Positions 54,701 through 64,000 of a stretch of DNA of 64,000 nucleotides are shown in pieces. The position numbers were made by a program, and so were the translations under genes. This DNA comes from Branchiostoma floridae (Eukaryota > Chordata > Leptocardii > Amphioxiformes > Branchiostomatidae), in NCBI RefSeq assembly GCF_000003815.2, contig NC_049982.1, forward strand, positions 32,553,057 through 32,617,056, given 5' to 3'. Within the stretch, counting starts at the first letter, position 1; each line of letters starts with the position of its first letter. The notes under the pieces were generated by a model. It made no database searches and had not been told where the DNA came from. It was given only the letters and a program-made list of their open reading frames with translations.

Positions 54701-57700
54701 GGATTCGGTACCGACGTGAACTCCCTCAGCGACCCTGACAGTATCTTCATCAAGAACGTGAAAAAGTTCTACGCAATCGGCGCCTTGAGTCCCTTCACGC
54801 TGCTGACTTGTAAGTGTTGGTGTTTGTCTTGTCAATGTCTTGCCCTCAAGCAAAACTAAACAGCCACTTTTGAGCGAAATAGCTAAGATTCAGATAAGAA
54901 AAACATACAATCGTTACGGCGAAAATTGATTCCTATGTAATTAGACACTTATCTATGAAACATTTAATGACAGGAAAAACATAAAAAATTTATCAAGATG
55001 ATTGATTGATGAAGTTGAATCAGCTTAAATATAGTGATTGTAAAATGACGAATACTCTTAAATGTAGCTGTCATAATTGTGCAACTGCAATATAGAAATA
55101 GCAAGGTGATATCGCCAAATTCATTGCACATGTACAACTAAGTATGGGTACAGCTAAGGTTTTTTTTTCTTTGACTGTTGTTCGTGTAATTCCGACAGTT
55201 GGCTTTCCGTGGTTTGCCTTCTTTCTGGACCGTAACAACTGGTTCTTCAATATCGTACCGCCGCCCGTCTTCAACTTCTTTGCTGACGCCATCAGGAAAG
55301 TGATATCTATCAGGGAGTCCAATCCAGCTGAATCGGACGTAAGTCTGGAACAATCGCAACTGCTTATCTCCGAATAAAATGCATCTAATGTGTCTTGTAG
55401 ATTTTTCTTTAGCTGGTCGTTGTACAACATTGAATAGAATATACTAAAACCAATTCACCCAAATGATGTATTTTGCCGCTAACCGCCTGACCGATCAGTC
55501 ATTTCAGTGTAAATGTTTGCTGCTGGACTGTTTATTATTTCAAAAATTCATATTATGGCCTACTTTCTTTCCATACCTCAGAAACGAGTGGATGTGATGC
55601 AGCTGCTTCTGAAATCCCATAACACGGCCTTGGATGAACCCGGGAACGAGGGCAACATCAAACATGGTTAGTGCTACATGTAGCTACACCTGTCGTCTAG
55701 TTTCCTCTGACTGATTTTTCTCTTCTGTGTACCCTGTCTACTGGATGAATCCCACTTCTGACACCATTTCGTATTCTCTACATCTGCTATGATCGTTGTC
55801 CAATCAAGCAGATGAATGTTTTCCTTCCAATCTTTGGCGAAATCTCAATTCCTCAAATGATAGAAAAAGTTTGCTACATGTCTATGGGTTGTGTTTTAAT
55901 CCCACTTCTGACACCATTTCGTATTCTATACATCTGTTATGAATGTTGTCTATTCAAACAGATGAATGTTGTCCACCATTTGGCGTAGGCGTATTCTCGA
56001 CTAATATCAAGAGTTTGATAGATCTACATACCAATGGGTTCTATGTTAATCCCACTTCTGACACCATTTTGTATTCTTTACACCTGCATGCTCTACTCTG
56101 TAATCACACTTGTTGTAATGAAGAAAGTTCTCTGGGATAAGAAACCTTCCACATGCAATACCCACACTGGAATACAAGACTCACAATATCAAAAAGTTAT
56201 CTGGAATGCAAAATGTGATATGATACCTATTGACCATGTAGGGCTCTCCTACAATGAAATTCTGGCCAATGGTTTTATTTTCTGGATCGGTGGATACGAC
56301 ACCACGGCGACCACCATATCCTTCCTCGCCTACAACCTCGCTCTCAACCCGGACATCCAAGAGAGGGTCATCGCCGAGATCGATGAAATCATGAGGGGCA
56401 GGGTAGGCCATATATTTGAATATTTGCGTGTTTATATGAATGACCACTTAATTTGTAACATGGTTCTTCTGTAATGTCTGTTCTAATCAAATACTATCAT
56501 TGGCACATTGGTGGCTGCACTTTGACCAATCTGCAATCACGAAACAATCTTAAAAGTGTAATATTGACTGTCAAAGTGGTACTGTACAGTAAAATATTTC
56601 TTTTAGCACAAGGTTGTATACGTATTGTTTAAGTGTTCCTAGGAACTTCAAAAATTCTGTGAAGGAAATTTGTTGCCTCTGTCTGCGGAGATCTTGTTTT
56701 CGGTATGTTTAAATTTGCGTCCTTGTGTGTTCGTAGTTGTGTCTGGATATATAAGCTATTCAGTTTAGAAGTTAGAATATACATTTGGATACAGTAGAGT
56801 GACAAGGAGTAGGGGCGGGAAGCTAGTCAGGTGAGGGCACTGACAGCAAGTGAGGTAGGTTAAAGGTCCCAGAAAAAAGGTTATCCCATTTCCGGTCTTC
56901 TCTTTCCTGCGGCATATATCTCTCTTGTTTTTTGCTTTTTTTAGAGTTAGTGTAAAAATCAGTAGGAAATTCATAATAATGAGTAAAACAAGAAATTCAC
57001 AGATATTTCATCGAGAGATGATTTCCCCATCTCTTGTTTTTTATATGCTCTCATCAACACTCTTTCAATACAGTTGTTTTGCAAACTACTGGGTCTGGTT
57101 CTTCAATTAAATACAAACGTTGTGCCCATATTAACTGTTTAATTATCATCATAACAGGAATGTATGGACTACAAAGCTGCCAGCGAGATGAAATACTTGA
57201 AGATGTGTGTGGACGAGACCCTGCGCATGTACCCACCCTCTCAGCGGTAGGTAACTTGTATGAAATAAATGCCGTTGCAACCTACATAACAATGATATTT
57301 CACTGTATGCTATATCCTAAGTTATAAAACAAGCAAGTAAGGGAGATTTCTTAAACAGCTGTGATTTGGAAATGCTGATTCTAACAAAGTAGAAGCTGCC
57401 ATAACAACAAATACTACCAGCTGGAAGTACGGGGACTTCCATACTGTATTTTAAAGTAGGTAGTGAGTTAGTGTAAAATCTTTGTACCTAAGAGAATCTG
57501 GTGTGCTCCGCTAAAAACGCGAACCGGGGTAAAGCTGCACTACACTATCAGCTACAAAAAACACCGTCAAATTAGAGGAGGACCTACTTTTGTGACGTTT
57601 TTTTGTGATAGAGTTATTCTTGTGTCTTTAAGATTTGACCGTCAGGCCAAGGAGGACATTGACCTTGATGGAGTGAAGATTCCCAAGGGCATGTGCGTCC

Positions 57701-59899
57701 AGTTCTCCTCCTTCGCCATCCACTATGACCCCGACAACTGGCCAGACCCGGAGAAGTTCGACCCTGAGAGGTAACACCATGTCATAATTATATTACATTT
57801 TGTATTTAGGATATTATTGACAGCATGAATCATGTCGGATAGTGTTGCCTGACTAACATTGACTCCAAAAAAAAATGCAATGCCGCACCAATGCAAGGCG
57901 TTAGATTTCGGATACTTCTTTTAATGGGAGTACGTTGGGTTCAGTGTTTAAAAGTTGATTTTCAATATCTGTATGGCATCGTCCTCTTTATGTAAATTTG
58001 ACACAAAGTCTGGTCTGAGCATTAAAAGACGCATTAATGAAAGGAGGGTTTTCTTTAACCTAAGTAACGATGATACAAAACAGTCAACAAGAAAGATTAT
58101 ACAATTCGTTTGTATATTGTATAAAGTATGTTGATCTTTTTTTTTCCTTTTTCATATAGGCCATGTTTATTTGATTATAGTATATGGATGGCGTCTCAAA
58201 ATTGATGCAAGATATCTTCATTATGAAAACTGATCGGTCAGGAAGGTTGAACACAGAGTATTGTTAGAACAATCGATCTGTTGTTCTTTCACATATTCTT
58301 TATGATCTTGGAAAACACGCTAATGCCATGTAATTATTTTTTCCGTGTATCTACGACATGAATCTGCTCATCTTGCAGCTGCATTGTACGATTTACAGAA
58401 TGGTGGAAAACATTTTTGCTTTTAATTTAGAAACGGCCGTAAATTGGTGCGCACGCGGATGTCATTCATATAACACCAGTTCACCTTTATCCATAGGGCA
58501 ACCTTTATTCGTTGTTTGTAACAACTATGTATTTAGGGATATCAATTCGACAAATAATGGTTTCAAAGTTTGAAAATAGTACAATTTGAAACTACCGTCC
58601 ATCGACTTGATATCCCTGGATACCCTGTTTAGCAACACAACGGATATAGGTTACCCTGCGGATAAAGGTGAACTAGCGTTAATCAAATTAACAATTTCCC
58701 CCCAGGTTCACCCCTGAGGAGAAGAAGAAGCGCGACCCGTACGCGTACGTGGCCTGGGGCGTGGGTCCGCGCAGCTGCGTCATGAAGCGGCTCGGTATGT
58801 TGGAGGTGAAGTTTGCCATCGCCAAGATCCTGATGAAATACCGCCTCAGGCCCTGTGAGAAGACTCAGGTAACTTGTACCGGTTTTAATCTTTATGTTGC
58901 CCTTACACGCATTTCCACAGGAGGTCGGGGTGCAGTCACATGATCGCGAGCGTATACATGTATATCACGTCCGTATGCATATACGAGTATATGAGGTCTG
59001 TATTGGCATTTTTTTCATACGCAGTCGTAGTTATTGGCATTTTTTCATACGCAGTCGTAGGCACAATATGCACCTCATACGCATCTCAATCGTATTTTTG
59101 TCAGTTTGGGCGTACTGGCAATGGGCTGTACGGTGGGTATGTCTGCGTACCTTAAACTGACAAAAATGAGATGCGTATGAGGTGCGTATTGTAAGTACAA
59201 CTGCGTATGTAAGAATGTCAATACGGACCTCACGTGGACTTGCGCGTGGATTTGCTCGATCTCTGATATCTATCGGACTCAACGCAAACCTTTTACAGCT
59301 TGTTCAATTACTCATAAAAGAAACCAAAAAGATATTTGAGTAACTTTTCTAGCCTGCCACTTAAACTTAGAGTACCTGCTAACAATTTGTATAAAAGTTA
59401 TTTTGTCCTACATTCCACATGAGTTTTGTAACTATGTTTTTATTCTTGTGTCTGTATTTGTTTTAATATACTTTTGAAATATCATTTGTTCTGTTGACGA
59501 TACACAGAAGCTATGTGTGTGAGAGTTTTGTAACTATGTTTTTATTCTTGTGTCTGTATTTGTTTTAATATACTTTTGAAATATCATTTGTTCTGTTGAC
59601 GATACACAGAAGCTATGTGTGTGAGTTATTTTGTCCTACATTCCACATGAGTTTTGTAACTATGTTTTTATTCTTGTGTCTGTATTTGTTTTAATATACT
59701 TTTGAAATATCATTTGTTCTGTTGACGATACACAGAAGCTATGTGTGTGAGTGTGTCGTCATCACGTCTTGTAGTTAAATGTTTTCATAAAAAGTGAGAG
59801 TTTGTTGTCTTACAGATCCCCATCCGTGTGAAAGTGAGTAACCTGACCCAGCCTGACCACGGCATGTTCCTCAAACTGGAGGCCAGGACAGACATATAG
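47890..59899 (+). CDS. Cytochrome P450, clan 3 (CYP5/CYP3A-like)
   Basis: A membrane-anchored haem-thiolate enzyme; substrate unknown. Fourteen exons: 47890-47969, 51282-51375, 51963-52015, 52791-52887, 53507-53623, 54224-54312, 54661-54809, 55199-55338, 55582-55666, 56242-56402, 57158-57246, 57633-57770, 58706-58868, 59816-59899. All phases agree; 512 residues. Residues about 8-27 are the N-terminal membrane anchor, followed by the proline-rich [13 protein letters not shown] hinge. WKRVR marks helix C, GGYDTT (318-323) the oxygen-activating helix I, ETLR (375-378) the ExxR of helix K, PERF (429-432) follows. The haem loop is [17 protein letters not shown] with C455 as ligand; W is allowed at the first place, but the usual Gly two after Cys is Met (CVM instead of CxG). 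The RLGxLEVK tail resembles thromboxane synthase (CYP5A1), but the family inside clan 3 needs a tree. A Penelope-like insertion ends 37 bases before exon 4. Confidence 0.93.
47970..51281. other. P450 intron 1
   Basis: 3.3 kb without a recognisable gene. A fragment near 50730-50830 resembles the dispersed repeat at 53090-53440. Confidence 0.5.
51611..51848. repeat. (CA)n microsatellite
   Basis: Imperfect CA repeat with a GCGCGCGC interruption at about 51692. Several open frames on both strands here are repeat artefacts. In P450 intron 2. Confidence 0.95.
52527..52753 (-). mobile_element. Penelope-like foldback insertion with hammerhead motif (type C)
   Basis: Bounded by the 12-base duplication AAAGTTATTGTT at 52515-52526 and 52754-52765. 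The ends GGATATAGGAGAATTCTT and mirror are inverted copies. It holds one hammerhead-like core on the minus strand (52570-52613). The right target copy is within 26 bases of the exon-4 acceptor of the P450, so the insertion has replaced the upstream part of that splice site region, probably including the original branch point. Confidence 0.75.
52570..52613 (-). ncRNA. Hammerhead ribozyme-like motif, GUU cleavage triplet
   Basis: Minus strand: CUGACGA (52607-52601), stem II GGUGUCU/AGACAUC with loop GAG (seven pairs), GAAAC, then GUU, which fits the NUH rule for hammerhead cleavage. Stem I has four adjacent pairs (AGAAGUU with AGCUAUG, one mismatch after the fourth). The core is complete. It is antisense to the P450 transcript. 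Confidence 0.6.
53090..53440. repeat. Dispersed intronic repeat, copy 1
   Basis: Shares order and words with 58160-58460 (for example GGTCAGGAA, ACAGAGCACAGTAT / CACAGAGTATTG, ACAGCTGCTTTGTACGAT / GCAGCTGCATTGTACGAT, GCGGATGT). Both copies lie in introns of the same P450 gene. Class unknown. Confidence 0.6.
55746..56100. repeat. Tandem repeat, about 150-bp unit, three copies
   Basis: AATCCCACTTCTGACACCAT recurs at 55747, 55899 and 56048, each followed by TTCGTATTCT.TACA and, in the first two, CAGATGAATGTT. In P450 intron 9. Confidence 0.8.
58160..58460. repeat. Dispersed intronic repeat, copy 2
   Basis: Partner of 53090-53440; see there for shared words. In P450 intron 12. Confidence 0.6.
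58471..58682. mobile_element. MITE with TTCACCTTTATCC ends, second copy
   Basis: CCAGTTCACCTTTATCC at the left and GGATAAAGGTGAACTAGCG at the right; sister of 40361-40589. It ends about 25 bases before the acceptor of P450 exon 13. Confidence 0.7.
58950..59245. mobile_element. Foldback element rich in CATACGCA repeats
   Basis: TGCACCTCATACGCATCTCA..CGTATTTTTGTCAGTTT is mirrored by AAACTGACAAAAATGAGATGCG..ATGAGGTGCG, and GTCTGTATTGGCATT by AATGTCAATACGGACC. The left arm has a short internal duplication (TTTTTCATACGCAGTCGTAG twice). Non-coding, in the last P450 intron. Confidence 0.7.
59395..59755. repeat. Tandem repeat, about 100-130 bp unit, three copies
   Basis: GAGTTTTGTAACTATG starts at 59420, 59524 and 59650; each copy runs to GAAGCTATGTGTGTGAG. 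Copies 1 and 3 carry an extra TTATTTTGTCCTACATTCC prefix that copy 2 lacks. In the last P450 intron. Confidence 0.9.
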
Positions 59900-61408
59900 C
59901 GGCTTGGCTCTCCATATTCGTCTTCAAAACCACATTTCCAGTACACTGGGACGGCGCTCTCGTCGCGCTCTCTCTGCGACCTAAAATGTGACATATCGCT
60001 TAACGAATTGTGTAGAAAAGAAACGAGTCTTTTTTTTACATAATTCGTGTGTTTTGTTGTCTTCTCAGTCACACTTTTATGTTTTGTATGATATACCCAG
60101 TGTGAAAGAGAAGGTTACACAATACACATATTCTATTTAGGTCGCAGTGAGAGCGCAGCGCGATCGCCGTCTAGTGGAAAGGGGGCCTTAGCACTCACCA
60201 CAGCACCACTAAACTTTAAGCCGGGACACACTTGAGAACAGAAGCATAGAGGAACTATGCGACAGAAAACTAGATCCTTCTGGTTGGAGTGATTCATTGG
60301 AACTGTACTGTTTAAGATTACTTTTGCTACTTTGCTACCATGACAAAGATCCACTTGACAAGGATATCATATACATTTATACAGGAACATTTTGGTTCAT
60401 TCCTGCTGATTCTGGTGATTTGTCTGGTAATATTTTGGGGTTAACATGCATTGTAACTTGAAAATTTTCCCGATAAGCTGGGGTGCTGTATACAATGGCG
60501 TAAATGGGAAATGGTTTTGGATTTCAGAATTCTTTGCAACTAGCCGATTTTTGCGCCAAAGCGTATTGCAAATAGTTGGTTTCCACTGTAATATAACATA
60601 TGGTTTCATACAATTAGTCAACAGTTGTCAACAGTTTAATTTTGCTTACAATGCCCTGCATTATGAAACCATGGAAAAATTCTGTATTGTAATCAATAAA
60701 TTACTGATTGGATTAGTACCCAGTGTGACATATGTCTATCAAATGGAAGTTGATAGTCGTGATTGTATTCTCATCGGGATTTTATTATCTAAAATATCTA
60801 CGCTATATTGTCGCTCTTGCAGAAAAAAAACTGATCCAGAATATATCCCACATAATGACTTTATTGCCTTATTATGTAAATCACATAGTATGTAGTTGTT
60901 TAATTGTTGTCAGTGCAAATATTACATAGTACTGTAGCTTTGGACGCCTCTGTTATAGTGCGTCTTTGAGCACATGTAATTTTATAATTGCATGACACAT
61001 ACTGTACAGATATTCTTTACTATGTCAAACGTATAATATACATGTACAAATGTTATGAATATATTGGATAAGGCTGGCAAAATGAAAGTGTGAAGTACAA
61101 ATCAATTTGACATAATAATGATAATTAATAAAACATATTTTAACGTGATGTACAGACACAGTAATGCAGTCTGATAATATTTCAGCTTTTCTGGAGTAAA
61201 TTTCATGTTTAAATGTGACTCGTTTTGTAGATATATGTAAATTGAATTGTTGAGGAACTGTATGTAATTTTCCCTCCTGGCTGATTTTGTGATAGGGATG
61301 CATCTAGTTCAAAATCTAATTCTTTTCCCTTGATGTTTGTACACTACAAAATCGTGCAGTTCGCTTAAAAACGTTCAGCTTTGTAACCGAATACATGGTC
61401 CCATTTGT

Positions 61409-61414
61409 AATAAA
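61409..61414 (+). terminator. Candidate P450 polyadenylation signal
   Basis: AATAAA about 1.5 kb after the P450 stop. The 59900-61408 stretch has no gene-like frame and may be a long 3' UTR, but another AATAAA near 60697 is an alternative. Confidence 0.35.
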
Positions 61415-62941
61415 CTTTCGACATACACCAAGATATACCATATCTTCACGAATGAAGTACACACTTCATGATTTTTTTTCTTCAAAATTCAAAGGTGCAG
61501 ACTTATTTTGAGGTTATTACATAAAAGGGAATAGGACCTCAAACATATTGTTTCATACATTGTACACAATTTCCTCTGTAAATGAAATTTGCCTTCACTG
61601 CATCGTCAAATTTGAGCGATTTTATAACTTGCAGTGTATGATTCACAAGTTTACAGAGACGATAGCATGTGAATATGGGCATTATACAAATTCAAGCAAG
61701 CACAGCATAAAGTAGTCATTGATTTATGAAACAAACTTAAGCAAGGGCAGCATCAAGTAGTCCCAAATCTGTGCAAGTTGTAGAAAAGGTGATCACTTTA
61801 TTTAAGTTTTCCGTTTTCACTAAACGTTTCAGTCACACAGAAATGTACATGACTAGTGCTTGCTCCGAACCAAGGCTGCGCACTTTATTTGAGAAAATAG
61901 GAAGATGGCTGACATGATATGTTAAACCAGAATAGATCACACCGTACAGTTGAGTTACGTCTAATTGATTTCAGTTTTGTACAGGATCTGATTGACAACC
62001 TCAAACTTAACAATAAACAAAAGTCCCTAACAGACAAGCCAACCTCCCATCACTGCTAGCAAGCTGACATATACAGCTGTGGGGTTCAGTGAGGATGGGG
62101 CCCGGCATCCCGATTGACAGATCGGGCGCAGGGCAGCCATCGAATGCTCACTGGAAACTACAGCGAGATATGCCAGCGAAATGGTGCAGTGTGTAGAGGT
62201 ATGAACAACTCTGAGAGAGACAAGTGTCTGTTGTCTGAGTGTTTAGATATTGTAGGGAACTGAAACTACGGTGGATGAAGCGTGCTACGCTATGGTGAGT
62301 GTTGTGTGTTTATAGGATGATCATCTCATCGTGTAAGCCATCTATGTCACTGTTGCATGACAATGAGTAGGATTGGTGTACATAAAAAAATACAACAGAG
62401 ACCATGTACTCAGTGACTAAGCTGACGTCCATTGAATGCCCTCTCTACATGTAGGTACAACAGAGCTGTGCTGCGCATTCTGGTGCAGTTTGAGGTGAAT
62501 CATTGCATCAAAGCCCACCACATAAAGTCACAATCCCCTTCCCTAATTGTTAAAGATTTGTACTGTGCTTTAGACTAAACTAGAATTATGCAAAACTAAC
62601 ACACGATATATCATTAGGCTGAGCCCCTGAAGTGTCACCAAAAATCATCATAAGCAAGATTAGTAACCTTGCGTGGCATTGTTTAGGTCCTGTACAATTT
62701 TTGTAAGATCAGGCAAACACTTTATCGAAGCAATTTAAGGCTGTTGAAAATTATTAGTCTACCTGACTCCAACATACATTTTGGTGTTAGAAACAAGCGA
62801 TACTGAACTATATATTGCACAGAAGTGACATATATAAATATACATGACTCTTCACTGCCAATACATTATGTCTATGGACTTGACATAAGATGACGACAGT
62901 TACTCCAATATCACAAATCAGGTCACAAGAGGTCAAGGTCA
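61415..62941. other. Intergenic region with a GC-rich hairpin island
   Basis: AT-rich except for 62080-62300, where CCCGATTGACAGATCGGG forms a perfect six-base-pair hairpin at about 62108-62125 in a conserved-looking stretch without an open frame. I cannot name a function. Confidence 0.35.
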
Positions 62942-64000
62942 TTAGTACTCATGGTGGCGCGCATTTTTGTCCTTGAGCACGGCACGGTCGACCTTCTGAC
63001 GCCGCTGGGTCCTGCCGACTTTGGACTTGTCCTTTGAACAGTCATCGGCCACGGAGGCTGACGTAATGTCCCCCACTTGTTTGGTTCCAAACTCCAGCTG
63101 GTGCATAAATACGAAGATTGAACAAACAATCAGAGGTTACACTGCCTTGTTAATAATATCGCTGAATTATTCTCTAGGCATAGTATTCCTTCATCCACTG
63201 CCCTCGACATTTTGGTCTGTAAATGTTTTAAGTTATTATTTAGTTTTCATGACGTAAATTTTTGCAAAGTAAGCATAAGGAAGGAAAACTACCAGGTATC
63301 GTATCGGAAAGATAAACACCCTCCCACACAAAAGACTACAATAACTGTAACAATATTATGGTATTGGCAACAGCTCATACGAAACACTGATTAATAAGGT
63401 AAAACGCTTACTGGTGGTAAATCTGTATCCATCCTTCCGTCAGGCATGTCAGGTGGAGCAGCACTGCACAGGGCACGTTTTCCGTCCGCTATCGATGGTA
63501 GAGTGACTCCTGCACAAATTTTGAAGAAGAAAAGACGGAAGATTGAAGCCATGAATGTACAATGCAAATGTATATTAATATTGACAGTGTCTTCTGCTTC
63601 ATCTGTAAATGACATCATTGATGGGGGTTGAATATGATGTACTCCAATCCATTATGATGCCATCACAAATAACAATAGTTTAGAAATCTCTTGTTGTTGC
63701 TGTAATGTTGCACGGAAACTGTGCCCCTCCCCACTACGTCTACACTACAAAACTCACCGGGCTTGCAACGTTTCTTTCCCTTTTTTACTGCATCAGTGGC
63801 TAGACTGGGTAGACTGGTCTCGTCCAGCTGCTTTCCTGTCTTGTGGCTATTCCTCCTCCTGAGGATTTTCTCCTGACCTGGTGCCCTGCTGCTGTCCTGC
63901 CCTGGTGCCCTGCTGCAGTCCTGCCCTGGTGCCCTGCTTTTGTGCTGCCCTGGTGCCCTACTGCTGTCTTGACCTAGTGCCCTGCTGCTGTCCTGATGTA
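62942..64000 (-). CDS. Unrecognised protein, C-terminal three exons (partial)
   Basis: Exons in transcript order: 63758-64000 (runs off the window), 63412-63509, 62942-63097. Phases agree (1, then 0) and the frame ends at TAA 62942-62944. The first exon holds at least four copies of a ten-residue unit close to SRAPGQDSSR, then QEKILRRRNSHKTGKQLDE and a Lys/Arg-rich stretch (VKKGKKRCKPG). The last exon ends in a basic tail (GRTQRRQKVDRAV...ARHHEY). The composition suggests a nuclear or nucleic-acid-binding disordered tail; this is inference. I do not recognise the family. Confidence 0.7.

Noticed and set aside
1-64000. CRISPR arrays, operons or bacterial-type systems
   Set aside because: All genes are split by spliceosomal introns and all repeats are eukaryotic minisatellites or transposons; no direct repeats with unique spacers were seen.

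Overview
The window is eukaryotic nuclear DNA, most likely from an invertebrate chordate such as amphioxus (Branchiostoma). Reasons: small exons with canonical GT-AG borders, long TE-filled introns, a secreted EGF / C-type-lectin gene built from phase 1-1 exons, a PRC1 orthologue, a clan-3 cytochrome P450, and many short foldback repeats. The species is an inference. Three 100-base N runs (4687-4786, 14665-14764, 39841-39940) are assembly gaps.

Layout. 1-16976, minus strand: a secreted modular protein gene (signal peptide, a two-exon Cys-rich region, EGF modules, a C-type-lectin-like domain, more EGF modules). Its third intron is swollen by a 6.5-kb mariner-type foldback element (6198-12670) that holds a LINE, a Ty3/gypsy fragment, an LTR-like block and a small DNA transposon. 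20125-31414, minus: an 879-residue coiled-coil protein in 10 exons that I cannot name firmly. 31415-32355: a divergent promoter with CCAAT boxes and CHR-like words. 32356-45430, plus: PRC1, 13 coding exons, 602 residues, complete. 47890-59899, plus: a CYP5/CYP3-type cytochrome P450, 14 exons, 512 residues, complete. 62942-64000, minus: the 3' part of an unrecognised gene that runs off the window.

I chained exons by hand from splice sites and reading phase. In PRC1, the P450 and the coiled-coil gene every junction keeps one open frame, which is strong internal support.

The most unusual content is a set of hammerhead-ribozyme-like sequences. They lie in small inverted-repeat insertions with 12-14 bp target duplications at 17531-18001, 24984-25665 and 52527-52753, and in a fragment near 451-620. 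The 24984-25665 copy still encodes the end of a Penelope-like (GIY-YIG) protein, which identifies the family. That copy sits inside a Harbinger-like transposon, which itself splits a tRNA-derived SINE. A second nest is a hAT-like element within a hAT-like element in a PRC1 intron; the inner one carries a promoter-like E2F/CRE/CCAAT cluster. The genes shown are unrelated housekeeping, extracellular and metabolic genes, not a cluster acting in one pathway; the only shared regulation suggested is the divergent promoter of PRC1 and its coiled-coil neighbour.
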